64,000 nucleotides of DNA, from positions 1 through 64,000 of the forward strand of contig CAJAQO010000198.1 of assembly GCA_903944085.1 (NCBI GenBank), given 5' to 3'. The position numbers and the translations under genes are program-made. Origin of the DNA: an uncultured Verrucomicrobia subdivision 3 bacterium (GTDB lineage Bacteria; Verrucomicrobiota; Verrucomicrobiia; Limisphaerales; UBA11358). Below, piece after piece: positions 19,501-28,600 of this stretch. Positions within the stretch are counted from its first letter, which is position 1, and each line of letters opens with the position of its first letter. The notes under the pieces were generated by a model, which was given only the letters and a program-made list of their open reading frames with translations, had not been told where the DNA came from and ran no database searches.

Positions 19501-21595
19501 TTCTGCTACCAATGGCTGGAGCCTGACCAATATCACGGTTTATGGTGGCTGGGGGAGCAACGGTCGCGATGAACTGAAATATGAAGTGCTCTATTCCACG
19601 ATCTCCGCGCCCACCACATTCAACCATCTGATCAGCGTGGACTATAACCCGGCCGGAGGTTCTCCCAACTTGCCGTCAGCCAGCCGCACCACGCTGGTGC
19701 CAGCCGCAGGGGCGATGGCGCAAAGTGTTTATGCCGTGGAGTTCAACTTTTTCAATGCCGCGTCGGGCAGTGAGAACGGCTGGAGCGGTTATTCAGAAAT
19801 CGTCGTGGCCGGGCAACCCTCGCCGCCCGTGCCGGTTTTGACGACAAACGTCACCCCGACCACGGCCGAGGATGTGGTGGGCAGTTCGTTGACCCTCACG
19901 GCAAATTTCAGCGGTGCCGACAGTTTTCAATGGCTGAAAAACGGGACGAATCTGCCGGGAGCCACAAGTCCGACCCTGACGCTCAAAAACCTGAAGTTAT
20001 CGGATATGGCGACCAACAGTGGTTATAGCTTGGTGGCTTCCAATTCCTCTGGCACGAACATGACCACGTTCTGCAAGGTCTTCGTTGACCCGGCCCCGGC
20101 GGCGGTCAGCAACATAGTCACGGCGATCGCCTACCAGACCTCGACCACGGCTGGTTTTACCCCTACATGGGATACGACCATGCTGGGTTTGAGTTTGATT
20201 GCCGGACAAAATCCTCCAATTATTGACTATGATCAAACCGGCAATTTTCAGGATCCGGATACTGGTGTTCAAGCCCATAACTTGGCCGGTGGTCTGCCGG
20301 TGCTGACCGATGGCAACTACGGAGCATTTGACAATACTGGGGCTCATCCGGCTTTCGCCACCTGTGGACCCGGCGGTTCGGCGCCGGGTGCCGGACAATA
20401 TGTCATCTATCAACTCGGTAACTACACTCCCAGTGCCAACGGCTATGACATTACCAACATCCAGATCGCCGGCGGCTGGAATGACAACGGTCGGAACTCG
20501 CAATATTACACCGTATCGTATTCCACGGTGGCGAATCCCACCCTGTTCTTTCCAATGATCGTGGAGGCAAATAACCTCAGCTCCGGAAATGCCCTCGGTG
20601 GCGGCACCGGGGAGGCGGTGCCTGCTGGCGCGGGCATTCCGACGACCGTCCGCACCACGTTCACGCCCGCGTCCGGCTTGCTCGCGAGCAATGTTTACGC
20701 CATCTATGTTGACTACACCGTGCCGAACAGCGTGCCGAACGGGTATTCCGGCTACAGTGAAATCAGTGTCTTCGGTTCGCCTTCGGCAACGGCACCGCTC
20801 GCCGGACCGGTGATCACCACTCAACACGAGGAATATACGGACTCGTTTACGCTGGAAACACCCAACCTGATTGCTAATCAACTGCCCAGCAGCTACGGTC
20901 CCGGCATCTTCACGGAAGAGGGATGCTCTGAGGCCGGCCTGACCGACGGGGTGCTTAGCTTTGGCGGCGACACTAACAGTGCCAGTTGCGGTGATGACGG
21001 TATTGCTGTCCCCTGGATTGTCTTCACGCCCACCAATGGCAGTTGGAACCTCACCAACATCGTGGTTTACACATTATGGCACGATTACGGACGCGATGGT
21101 CAGTTCTATAACGTCAGCTATTCGACGCTGTCGAGTCCCACGACGTTCCTGCCGCTGGCCAGTGTGGCTTACAATCCGTTTGTAATTCATGATGGGCGCG
21201 CTTCCGGTAACCGGGTGGAGATTGCTCCCCCGGTGGGACAGGCCATGCTCGCCACCAATGTGGCGGCGTTGAAGTTTGACTTCACCCCGCAAGGGGTTCA
21301 GGACTTCGGTTGGTCCGGTTATACTGAAATCATATTGCAAGGCACCAATCTGCCGTCGACGGTTGTGACGGCGCCGATACTTGGCGCACCCAAGGTTTCG
21401 GGCGGCAATCTGATTCTGACGGGCACCGGCGGCACGCCGGGCGCAGGTTACACCTGGCTGACCACGACCAACCTGGCATCGCCGATCCTCTGGACGACGA
21501 ACAGCACCGGCAATCTGGATGGCGCGGGTGCCTTCAGCAACTCCATTCCGATTGGTGCCAGTCCGGACAGGTTCTTCCGTCTGCGGTTGCCATGA
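16580..21595 (+). CDS. Secreted protein built of six copies of the shared module
   Basis: The 1671-residue protein has a signal peptide (LACLALLILASSTSAA) and no recognisable enzyme domain. Six copies of the repeated module lie near residues 32-222, 232-416, 537-757, 860-1079, 1177-1402 and 1411-1589. Ig-like domains separate copies 2-3, 3-4 and 4-5 (431-530, 763-854, 1087-1169, each with a QW...LTLxN core). Each module carries a version of LTDG, NIxVYxGWxDxGRxxQ, YSTVxxPTxF, and a closing GYSEIxVxG. The last 70 residues are the shared C-terminal domain ending FFRLRLP. The same module occurs in the CotH giant, a GH78 enzyme and the metzincin protein, so this one may be a scaffold or binding protein. 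A strong terminator follows it. Confidence 0.8.
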   Translation: MKKLKLPKWKIAGSLACLALLILASSTSAALVVTGAYQNPGTSSFDPTVTWTVAANSLIHGLSPSGQAGNFTGEGNTPGVSALTDGTIGPVSGSLNIYAAGGPSAGTQVTYTLPAQTYGYNLTNITVYSGWANGGRSAQGYTVLYSTVANPTTFIYLTNVTYTAGFSGNNPGTPITLQVQLADSAGGVIAANVAQVEFLFSWPTAPNGENSGSGYSEITVQGTPAANVVSPVVSITTSNQSGASPFTPSWTAETPDLILGMTPSTASGTFTLETSGGTPVLTDGTIGTSGTHSTLATCGANGGTTLIYTLTNVVNGTDVTNIITYSGWGDSGRDGQYYIVSYATIAAPNAFIPITTVYYLPSFPNPAPANRVAIAMNNGSALASGVAKIKFDFSSPAYANSFNNAYQGYSEIIVQGHDTATPPPPPSPLLTQDILPSYAATITGDQVVFTATYSNFPPVSLQWQQVVTGPVTNNISTGVVNVTNNNVVTSTLTLNNVQVNSSGTYRLQGLNATNGAAAPSYSSGASLVVSSTPAAVGNIIFETTEQLGLGAIGLVNLNTNFYPTWTVNTANDLILNSTSGSGLGTFVAGSGNFDMNIPVYGTGAGPLDPDPTILSDGSGGYLTYWPSVGGNFTQCSCGTGGAGDTMTYTLNTSLATYGFDITNITIYGGWGDAGRNEQKYEVLYSTVANPTVFTSLGIFDYNPTDPSGLPTATRTMLIPVSGALAQNVAQVEINWNVASAPKNNWEGYSEVVVQGVQSLNYPILLQDTLPATAATVVGDQITFAAAFSNAPAASLQWQFINTNGIVSDITGATTATLTLNNLQLTNTGSYQLKAVSIANSAAISYSTAAPLTVNAVPAPVGNIILTTANQTFLGAVSGVNLSTNYTPTWTENTNNDLILGATDSSAGSPPGDPGTVWAGGGNYAPSGSACNGDPVILSDGSIGYLNYWPGIGGNSTLDACGNSAGFSVTYTLPASATNGWSLTNITVYGGWGSNGRDELKYEVLYSTISAPTTFNHLISVDYNPAGGSPNLPSASRTTLVPAAGAMAQSVYAVEFNFFNAASGSENGWSGYSEIVVAGQPSPPVPVLTTNVTPTTAEDVVGSSLTLTANFSGADSFQWLKNGTNLPGATSPTLTLKNLKLSDMATNSGYSLVASNSSGTNMTTFCKVFVDPAPAAVSNIVTAIAYQTSTTAGFTPTWDTTMLGLSLIAGQNPPIIDYDQTGNFQDPDTGVQAHNLAGGLPVLTDGNYGAFDNTGAHPAFATCGPGGSAPGAGQYVIYQLGNYTPSANGYDITNIQIAGGWNDNGRNSQYYTVSYSTVANPTLFFPMIVEANNLSSGNALGGGTGEAVPAGAGIPTTVRTTFTPASGLLASNVYAIYVDYTVPNSVPNGYSGYSEISVFGSPSATAPLAGPVITTQHEEYTDSFTLETPNLIANQLPSSYGPGIFTEEGCSEAGLTDGVLSFGGDTNSASCGDDGIAVPWIVFTPTNGSWNLTNIVVYTLWHDYGRDGQFYNVSYSTLSSPTTFLPLASVAYNPFVIHDGRASGNRVEIAPPVGQAMLATNVAALKFDFTPQGVQDFGWSGYTEIILQGTNLPSTVVTAPILGAPKVSGGNLILTGTGGTPGAGYTWLTTTNLASPILWTTNSTGNLDGAGAFSNSIPIGASPDRFFRLRLP

Positions 21596-21620
21596 AGTTA
21601 GGCTGAGTTGAAGTTGTAAA

Positions 21621-21655
21621 GCCCGGGGACGCATTCGTCCCCGGGCAATTTTGTT
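21621..21655 (+). terminator. Rho-independent terminator after the six-module protein
   Basis: A perfect 11-bp stem (GCCCGGGGACG 21621-21631, loop CATT, CGTCCCCGGGC 21636-21646) is followed by AATTTTGTT. It ends the transcript of the 1671-aa protein, so the pseudopilin gene at 21735 must have its own promoter in the short AT-rich gap. Confidence 0.85.
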
Positions 21656-21734
21656 CAGGCGCAGATTGTTTTTGAAGTATTGATAATACAGGGATTGTTG
21701 CAGTTCATAAATAAAGCGGCTACATTTGCAAATC

Positions 21735-22580
21735 ATGAAAAAACTGAGATCGGCCAAAGCGGTGAAGCGGGCCTTTACCTTGATCGAACTGCTGGTGGTG
21801 ATTGCCATCATCGCCATTCTCGCGGCCATGCTCCTGCCGGCGCTGTCCAAGGCCAAAGCGAAGGCGAATGGCATTAGCTGCATCAGCAATTTGAAGCAGC
21901 TCACGCTGGGAGCTCATGTGTATGCGGCCGACTTTCGCGACGCGATCATTATCAACACCTCCAGTTCAACTGCTAACACCTGGGTGTTGGGCAATGTTGG
22001 TGGCAGCACATTCACTACAGACTGGACCAATACCGCGCTCATCAGCGCCTCCCTGCTTTTTCCCTCGTGCAGTTCCCTGGGCTGCTACCATTGCCCGGGA
22101 GACAAGGCCTATGTCAACGGAACCATCCTGCCACGCGCTCGCAGTTATTCGATGAATGGCATGATGGGGGACAACGGCCCGACCCTCCGGGCGGCGGCAA
22201 ACAATCCGCATCCGGGGATCATGGAAAATCTCAAGTTCTCCTCCGTCCGCGATCCAAGTCCTTCGGCGGCGTCACTATTCGTTGACGAACAGACGGATGC
22301 TTCTTCGGCGGCAAATAACAGCCTGGATGACGGCTACTACGCCGTTAATTTCACCGATACTGGCCGGACTTGGCGCAATTGTCCGGCGAGTCGGCATGGT
22401 AATTATGGACAATTTTCTTTTGCGGACGGTCACGCGGGAATAATGAAATGGGTTGAACCGAATACCCGCAATCTGCAAGGGCTGGATGACAGCACCCACG
22501 GGCAATTTAAGGACCGGGATCTGCACCAGGTATGGTTATCAACTTATTCCGCAAGTGCTCCCGGCAACCCCTGGCCGTAA
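21735..22580 (+). CDS. Type II secretion-like pseudopilin with H-x9-DG ending
   Basis: I start at ATG 21735 (281 residues) rather than the TTG at 21726. The class III prepilin leader is textbook: KAVKRAF then [27 protein letters not shown], with the conserved Glu at +5 after the cleavage site. The C-terminal half has the [14 protein letters not shown] motif (H-x9-DG type) found in the expanded pseudopilin families of Planctomycetes and Verrucomicrobia. A CXXC-like pair (CYHCPGD) lies mid-protein. Such proteins are made in many paralogues and their role is poorly known; attachment or a secretion machine is possible. It stands alone between the six-module protein and a GH78 enzyme, with no pilus assembly genes nearby. 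Confidence 0.85.
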   Translation: MKKLRSAKAVKRAFTLIELLVVIAIIAILAAMLLPALSKAKAKANGISCISNLKQLTLGAHVYAADFRDAIIINTSSSTANTWVLGNVGGSTFTTDWTNTALISASLLFPSCSSLGCYHCPGDKAYVNGTILPRARSYSMNGMMGDNGPTLRAAANNPHPGIMENLKFSSVRDPSPSAASLFVDEQTDASSAANNSLDDGYYAVNFTDTGRTWRNCPASRHGNYGQFSFADGHAGIMKWVEPNTRNLQGLDDSTHGQFKDRDLHQVWLSTYSASAPGNPWP

Positions 22581-22656
22581 ACAACCGTTTGCTATCGGCG
22601 CGATCTCTGCTTCGTCCCCGCTTGCATGCTGCGGCTGATTTAATGCGCGACATTTC

Positions 22657-25600
22657 ATGAACTTCACCCCCAAAATCATAACTGTGGTGATGGCGATGCT
22701 TGCCCTTGCAGTGGGGTTGGCCGGGCTGACGGCACAAGCCGCATTATTGCCGGTGAATTTGCGCTGCGCGCTACGCGTCAATCCATTGGGCGTGGGCGAC
22801 GCCATGCCCCGACTTTCCTGGCAACTGCAAAGCGGCGGACAGAGAGGCGAGACGCAAAGCGCCTACCAGATCCAAGTCGGTTCGGCGGCTGGTGCGGCGG
22901 ACTTATGGGACAGCGGTAAAGTCGCGAGCAGTGCGACAATGGATGTATTGTATGCCGGTCAGCCGTTGACGAGCGGCGAAAAATGTTTCTGGCAGGTGCG
23001 GGTGTATGACGGCAGTAACAACTTATCAGCTTGGAGCGCGCCGGCGCAATGGTCCATGGGACTTCTGGCGCCAACGGATTGGACGGCGCAATGGATCGGC
23101 TATGATGCCGCCTACAATCTGACAGCGGCCCAAGCCGCAAACAATGCGTTGTTCAACACCACGGGACTTAACTGGATTAGTTATTCAGGGCAAACGCCGC
23201 ATGGCAATATCTATCAGTCTTCATTGCGGAAGCAAGTGATCATGCCATCGGGCAAAACCATCACCAATGCCATCATGGCACTTTATGCCGACAATTTTTG
23301 CGGCGTCTTTGTTAATGGGCAGCAAATGACTAATTCGGCTATGCGCTGGGAAGCTACTGCTTGGATCAATGTGACACCATGGCTGCATCCGGGCACCAAC
23401 GAACTGGCGCTCGCCGCCACGAACAGCGACGCCCAAGAGCTGGCCAGCGTGATCGGACAACTCGTGGTGCAGTTCGCCTCCGGCGGCGTCTCCAATATTC
23501 CGGTAGATACTTCTTGGAAGGCCGCGCAATGGCCGTCAGGCAGTTGGACCCAGACAAATTATAATGATTCGGCCTGGGCCACGCCTGCCAGTGGCGGCAG
23601 CCCATGGGGCACGCCCGCGCTCAACGATCTGGCACGGGTTCCCGCGCCGTTTTTGCGCAAAAACTTTTCGGTAGGCCAGTCGGTCACGCGCGCGACCGTC
23701 TATGTCACCGCGCTGGGTGCTTATGAATTGCATCTCAACGGCCAGAAGGTGGGCAACGATGTGCTGACGCCGGGCTGGACACAATTCACAAAACGGGTTT
23801 ATTACCAGACCTATGATGTCACTGGCATGGTGCAGAGCGGCTCCAACACCATCAGTGCGATTCTCGGCGATGGCTGGTATGCCAGCGATCTCGCCTTCAA
23901 AGGCAGCCGCAACAACTACGGCGGAAATCCGCGATTTTTAGCGCAGCTTGTCCTGAAACTTGCCGATGGCAGCACGCAAACGGTCGTCAGCGATGGTTCC
24001 TGGAAAGCGAGTTACGGCCCGATCCAATTCGGCGACCTTCTCATTGGCTCAGGTTATGACGCGCGGCTGGAAATGCCTGGCTGGGATACCACGAATTTCA
24101 TTGACAGCAGTTGGTCGCCGGTCTTGACTGGCTTAAGCGCCGCCGCTCTCGGCTACTCAAATGTGACGGCCATCGTGGCGGGTTTGGTGACGAACAATCA
24201 GCTCAATTTTGTGGCAAGCAATGGTAATCTCGGCGGTGATCCCGCTTATGGCACCGTAAAGACATTGCAAATTACCTTCCTACTTGGCGGCACGAATCAG
24301 ACGCTTTCATTCGCGGAAAATGCGACCGTGAACATTGGCGGATCGGGACGAACTTTGACGATTCTTCAGGCACTCTATGGCAATGCGGCTCAGTTTCCCG
24401 GCGTTGGCGGTCTGCAAGTGCAGGCTGCCGTTACGGAACCTGCCCGGTGTTTGGAAACATTGGCGGCCACCAATCTTACCCTGCCGAAACCCGGTTGTTA
24501 TACATTCGATCTGGGGCAAAATATGGTCGGCTGGGTGCAGCTAAATATCAGCGGCAGCATCGGCGACCGCATCACGGTGCGCCATGGCGAAATGCTGAAT
24601 CCCGACGGCTCGATTTACACCGCCAACCTGCGGGGCGCCAACGCGACGGACTTTTATATTTTTGGCACCAATGGCAACGTGGTCTTCCAACCGCGTTTCA
24701 CCTTCCACGGTTTTCGCTATGTCGAGGTGCGTGGACTGTCCGTGCCGCCCACGCTGAATTCGGTGACGGGCATCGTCGTGCATTCGGACATGCCGCTCAC
24801 GGGTGCTTTCGCTTGTTCGAGTCCGCTAGTAAACCAGCTCTACCGCAATATTATTTGGGGGCAGAAAGGAAATTATCTCGAAGTTCCTTCGGATTGTCCG
24901 CAGCGGGATGAACGCATGGGCTGGACGGGCGACACGGAATTTTTCGTGCCGACTGCGGCTTATAACTTCGATGTCCAATCCTTCTTCCGCCGGCACTTAG
25001 TCACGTTGTGTGAGGACTCACAGCATTCCGATGGTTCTTATGCCGTCGTCGCGCCGGACATGGGGCAAGGAAGCGGCGGGACCGCCTGGGGTGATGCCGG
25101 CTGGATCTGCCCATATAACATGTATCGCGCCTATGGTGATACAAATGTGATCACCGACCACTATGCCTCGTTTGTGCGCTGCGGACAATTCGACGCCGCC
25201 AATGCTGCAAACTTTGTGATTGCGAGTTTGCCCGGCGATTTTGGCGACTGGTTAAACCTGGGTGGCGGCGCCACTTCTACCGTGATGGACACGGCCTTTT
25301 ATGCCTACTATGCCCAGGCGATGTCGGAGATGGCTGCGGCCATTGGCAACAGCGCGGATGCCGCCACTTATTCCACGCTGCATAGTAACATTGTGGCTGC
25401 GTTCGCAAATTTCTTCAACGCGGACGGCTCGTTTGCCGATGGCAGCGGTCAAACGGGTTACGCGCTGGCGTTCACTTTGAATTTGGTGCCTGCCGGACTG
25501 CGCGCGCAAGCCGCCCAACAGTTTGCCAATTCCATAGCGCAATTTGGCAATCATCTGGCCACGGGCTTCATCGGCACACCACGACTGTTGCCCGCGTTGC

Positions 25601-26988
25601 ACGCCGCCGGCCGAGATGACCTCGCCTACACGCTGCTGCTGCAACAAACTTATCCGTCATGGCTCTATCAAGTCACGTTGGGTGCCACGACCATGTGGGA
25701 ACGCTGGGACGGTTGGACGCCCGCCGCCGGTTTTGAGAGTGTCGGCATGAATTCCTTCAATCACTATGCCTTTGGTTCTGTCGGACAGTATTTATACGGT
25801 GCGGTTGGCGGTATTAACAGCGCCGGCCCGGGTTATAAGAGTATTCTTATCCAGCCAGTTCCAGGCAATGGTCTGACTTGGGCCAACGCCAGCTACAACT
25901 CTACCCGTGGACTTATTTCTAGTGCATGGACCAATGCCGGAAATATATTCAAACTCGATGTGGTCATTCCGCCGAACACAACGGCGCAAATCTATGTTCC
26001 CACCACTAATGCGGCCGCCATCACCGAAAGCGGCGTGCCTGCGACGAGTTCACCCGGCGTCAACTATGTCGGCCTGTCCAATAGTTATGCTATTTATGGC
26101 GTCGGCTCCGGCCACTATATTTGGTCATCGCCTTTCTCAATTCCTGTGGCCCCGAGCGTGATCATTACGACCACCAACCAGACGGGCAGCGGCACAGGAA
26201 CTTTTTATCCGAGTTGGACGGTTGTGACTAACGGCAGTCTGGTTGCCGGACGACTCCCCAGCACCGCCGTCGGCAATTTTAGTGAAGAGGTGCCCGGAAG
26301 AAATGTCAACTCCTTGACAACCGGCGGCAACTTGGGGCTTACCCAAATACAGGGAACATCCGGCTATACCACTAGCACAAATTATGTGACGTGTGGCAAT
26401 GGTAACGGCGCGGGTTCGCAGTTGATTTACTCGCTCAGCGGTTCCGCCCTCGGCTATGACCTGACCAACATCACGGTCTATGGCGGCTGGGCTGATAATG
26501 GTCGGGATCAGCAGGCTTATACGGTTTATTACTCCACGGTGGCGGCACCGACTAATTTCGTTTCGTTGGCGGTGGTCAATTTTAACCCCTCGATTGCTGG
26601 CAGTATCCAATCCGCCACGCGGGTGATGTTGACTTCTTCAATCGGAGTGCTGGCCACCAACGTGGCCGCCGTGAAATTTGATTTGACCAGTCCGACCTCG
26701 GAAAACGGTTATTGCGGCTATGCGGGCATCACCATGTTTGGGACAGCGAGCCTTCCGCCGGCGGTGCCGGCGAATTTGAGCGCGACGCTGCAGGCGGGGT
26801 TGACGGGTTTTATCCTGAATATCGGGAGTTTGGTGGCTGGCCGGAATTATGCGCTCCAAAGCACAACCGATCTGACCGCCGCCGGTTGGTTCACCGAGAC
26901 CAATTTTGTCGCACCGCAGGCGACGGTCGCCTTGACCAACGCCATCGCGAACGCTCCGCAAAAATTCTACCGCGTGGTTGGAAATTAA
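22657..26988 (+). CDS. GH78 alpha-L-rhamnosidase with a C-terminal shared module
   Basis: The 1443-residue protein has a signal peptide (MAMLALAVGLAGLTAQA region) and the full bacterial GH78 set: an FN3-like start (LRCALRVNPLGV, PRLSWQLQS), the rhamnosidase N-domain (about 332-480, VYVTALGAYELHLNGQKVG), a CBM67-like sandwich (about 609-705, YTFDLGQNMVGW and RHGEMLNPDGSIY), and the six-hairpin catalytic domain (about 709-1040). By alignment to known GH78 enzymes the likely acid is Glu752 in QRDERMGWTGD and the base Glu1015 in MWERWDGW. Unlike ordinary GH78 enzymes it continues with one copy of the repeated module (1167-1363) and the shared C-terminal domain ending FYRVVGN. It should cleave terminal alpha-L-rhamnose outside the cell. 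The two-component pair follows directly. Confidence 0.92.
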   Translation: MNFTPKIITVVMAMLALAVGLAGLTAQAALLPVNLRCALRVNPLGVGDAMPRLSWQLQSGGQRGETQSAYQIQVGSAAGAADLWDSGKVASSATMDVLYAGQPLTSGEKCFWQVRVYDGSNNLSAWSAPAQWSMGLLAPTDWTAQWIGYDAAYNLTAAQAANNALFNTTGLNWISYSGQTPHGNIYQSSLRKQVIMPSGKTITNAIMALYADNFCGVFVNGQQMTNSAMRWEATAWINVTPWLHPGTNELALAATNSDAQELASVIGQLVVQFASGGVSNIPVDTSWKAAQWPSGSWTQTNYNDSAWATPASGGSPWGTPALNDLARVPAPFLRKNFSVGQSVTRATVYVTALGAYELHLNGQKVGNDVLTPGWTQFTKRVYYQTYDVTGMVQSGSNTISAILGDGWYASDLAFKGSRNNYGGNPRFLAQLVLKLADGSTQTVVSDGSWKASYGPIQFGDLLIGSGYDARLEMPGWDTTNFIDSSWSPVLTGLSAAALGYSNVTAIVAGLVTNNQLNFVASNGNLGGDPAYGTVKTLQITFLLGGTNQTLSFAENATVNIGGSGRTLTILQALYGNAAQFPGVGGLQVQAAVTEPARCLETLAATNLTLPKPGCYTFDLGQNMVGWVQLNISGSIGDRITVRHGEMLNPDGSIYTANLRGANATDFYIFGTNGNVVFQPRFTFHGFRYVEVRGLSVPPTLNSVTGIVVHSDMPLTGAFACSSPLVNQLYRNIIWGQKGNYLEVPSDCPQRDERMGWTGDTEFFVPTAAYNFDVQSFFRRHLVTLCEDSQHSDGSYAVVAPDMGQGSGGTAWGDAGWICPYNMYRAYGDTNVITDHYASFVRCGQFDAANAANFVIASLPGDFGDWLNLGGGATSTVMDTAFYAYYAQAMSEMAAAIGNSADAATYSTLHSNIVAAFANFFNADGSFADGSGQTGYALAFTLNLVPAGLRAQAAQQFANSIAQFGNHLATGFIGTPRLLPALHAAGRDDLAYTLLLQQTYPSWLYQVTLGATTMWERWDGWTPAAGFESVGMNSFNHYAFGSVGQYLYGAVGGINSAGPGYKSILIQPVPGNGLTWANASYNSTRGLISSAWTNAGNIFKLDVVIPPNTTAQIYVPTTNAAAITESGVPATSSPGVNYVGLSNSYAIYGVGSGHYIWSSPFSIPVAPSVIITTTNQTGSGTGTFYPSWTVVTNGSLVAGRLPSTAVGNFSEEVPGRNVNSLTTGGNLGLTQIQGTSGYTTSTNYVTCGNGNGAGSQLIYSLSGSALGYDLTNITVYGGWADNGRDQQAYTVYYSTVAAPTNFVSLAVVNFNPSIAGSIQSATRVMLTSSIGVLATNVAAVKFDLTSPTSENGYCGYAGITMFGTASLPPAVPANLSATLQAGLTGFILNIGSLVAGRNYALQSTTDLTAAGWFTETNFVAPQATVALTNAIANAPQKFYRVVGN

Positions 26989-26996
26989 GGTCATTA

Positions 26997-27071
26997 AAAT
27001 CCCTCGGATCAATTCCGCGAGTTATATCGTCCTTGGCGTTTTTGGCGAAAAGGACTAAACTGCGAGGGATT
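26997..27071 (+). promoter_or_regulatory. Nested stem overlapping the start of the histidine kinase gene
   Basis: AATCCCTCG (26998-27006) is an exact reverse complement of CGAGGGATT (27063-27071). Inside lies a second stem, GTCCTT (27029-27034) with AAGGAC (27050-27055). The right arm of the outer stem contains the only purine-rich GAGGG in the region and the TTG start codon, so folding would hide translation initiation. It could also simply be a weak terminator for the rhamnosidase transcript. Confidence 0.5.
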
Positions 27072-28599
27072 GCAACGATTAGTTAATTTTTTGCACTGGC
27101 TTCGATCGTGGTTGAAAGGTTGTCAAATTGGGTCAACCACGTTGCTGGCCTCAGCTTTATGTTTCGCGGCGCTCATTCCGGTGCCGGCGAAAGGCCAAAC
27201 TGTTGGCACCCAGCCGATGGTTCAACAAAGCCTCGAGCCTTACGTCAGTCCGACCAACGGCCTTGGCTCGTGGATTTGGGCCAGCAACACTTTTGACGGG
27301 CAGAAATGTCAACTGTGGAAAACTTTTGAGATTCCGTCGGGCAGCATGGTTACTAATGCCCGGCTCGTGATGACGGTGGATAACGAATTTACGCTTTTCC
27401 TCGACGGACGTGAGTTGGGGCATGGCGCCGAGTGGCACGAATTGTTCGTTTTTGATTTGTCCCGGATTTTGTCTCCGGGCAGACATATTCTGGCCGTCGA
27501 GGCGTTAAACGGTTTTTCTTTCGCGGGAATGCTCTTTGGATTGCAGGTGGAACTGGCAGATGGACGAGTAATTATAGTCAAATCGGACAATAGCTGGCGG
27601 ATTGTTCCTGATGGAGTAAGCCGGTGGCAAAAAAAGAGTGAACTCCAGCCGGGCTGGCCCGCAGCTACGATTATTGCGCCGTTGGGAAGCCTTCCTTGGT
27701 GGACGCAGCCGCTAAATGTGGACAAGATGCCCTCGCTGGAACCCATCAAAGTATTCTTTTGGCAGACCGGCTGGTTTCAGATCACGCTGCTTTTCATCTG
27801 TGGCTTGGTGATCTTGATCAGTCTTCGGCTCATGGCCCAACTGGCGCTGCACCAAAAAGAACGCTGGCTGTTGCAGCGGGAGCGTGCGCGGATCGCCCGG
27901 GAGATTCACGACGACATCGGCTCGCGCATGACGCAACTGCTGCTGCACGGCGAAGTGGCGCAAAGCGGGTTGCCGGCCGGCTCGGAAACGCAGCAACAAT
28001 TGGTTCAAATCTGCGCTGAAGCGCGCGGACTGCTCTCAACCATGGACGAAATTCTTTGGGCGGTAAATCCCCGGCGGGACACGCTGCGCGATTTTGCCGC
28101 CTATGTTTGCAACTACGCGGAGGAGTTTCTGGAACCCACGCCCATCCAGTGTTTGTTTGAGGTGGATCCGGAAATGTTGTCCGCGACGTTTACGCTGCCG
28201 GTCCGGCGCAGCCTGCTCATGGCCATCAAAGAAGCGCTTAATAATGCGGTCAAACATTCGGCCGCCACCGAATTGCGCCTTCAAATCCAATGGCAAAGCT
28301 CGCAATTGGTTGTGGTGGTGCAGGACAACGGCAAGGGCTTTGACCCGGTGACGATGAAATCGGAGCGCAACGGCCTGCGCAACATGAGCCAGCGCATGAC
28401 TGAACTGGGCGGCGCTTGTCATATCACCAGTCAGCCCGGCAAAGGCTGTCGCGCCGAATTCAGCATTCCATTGAAGCATCCGCAGCGGCGGCTGTGGTCG
28501 TGGTTTTGGAATTTGAACGAAGTTTCGCCGCCGAGCAGCGAACCGAACCCGGTGCCGACCAATGAACCTTCACAAAAACATGACCCCACCCAATGTTAA
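27070..28599 (+). CDS. Sensor histidine kinase with a rhamnosidase-type periplasmic sensor domain
   Basis: The frame gives 509 residues from a TTG at 27070; no ATG occurs before residue 50, so the start is uncertain (TTG at 27091 or 27112 are alternatives). A signal-anchor segment (TLLASALCFAALIPVPA) precedes a periplasmic domain at about 60-205. That domain (SWIWASNTFDGQKCQLWKTF, VDNEFTLFLDGRELG, ILAVEALNG, DNSWRI) follows the pattern of the beta-sandwich in the N-domain of GH78 and GH2 enzymes. A transmembrane helix at about 228-257 leads to a HisKA_3 dimerisation helix with His280 in AREIHDDIGSR and a HATPase domain (EALNNAVKHSAA, DNGKGFD). This is the NarX/LiaS class, which pairs with LuxR-type regulators; one follows at once. 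Confidence 0.88.
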   Translation: MQRLVNFLHWLRSWLKGCQIGSTTLLASALCFAALIPVPAKGQTVGTQPMVQQSLEPYVSPTNGLGSWIWASNTFDGQKCQLWKTFEIPSGSMVTNARLVMTVDNEFTLFLDGRELGHGAEWHELFVFDLSRILSPGRHILAVEALNGFSFAGMLFGLQVELADGRVIIVKSDNSWRIVPDGVSRWQKKSELQPGWPAATIIAPLGSLPWWTQPLNVDKMPSLEPIKVFFWQTGWFQITLLFICGLVILISLRLMAQLALHQKERWLLQRERARIAREIHDDIGSRMTQLLLHGEVAQSGLPAGSETQQQLVQICAEARGLLSTMDEILWAVNPRRDTLRDFAAYVCNYAEEFLEPTPIQCLFEVDPEMLSATFTLPVRRSLLMAIKEALNNAVKHSAATELRLQIQWQSSQLVVVVQDNGKGFDPVTMKSERNGLRNMSQRMTELGGACHITSQPGKGCRAEFSIPLKHPQRRLWSWFWNLNEVSPPSSEPNPVPTNEPSQKHDPTQC

Positions 28600-28600
28600 A

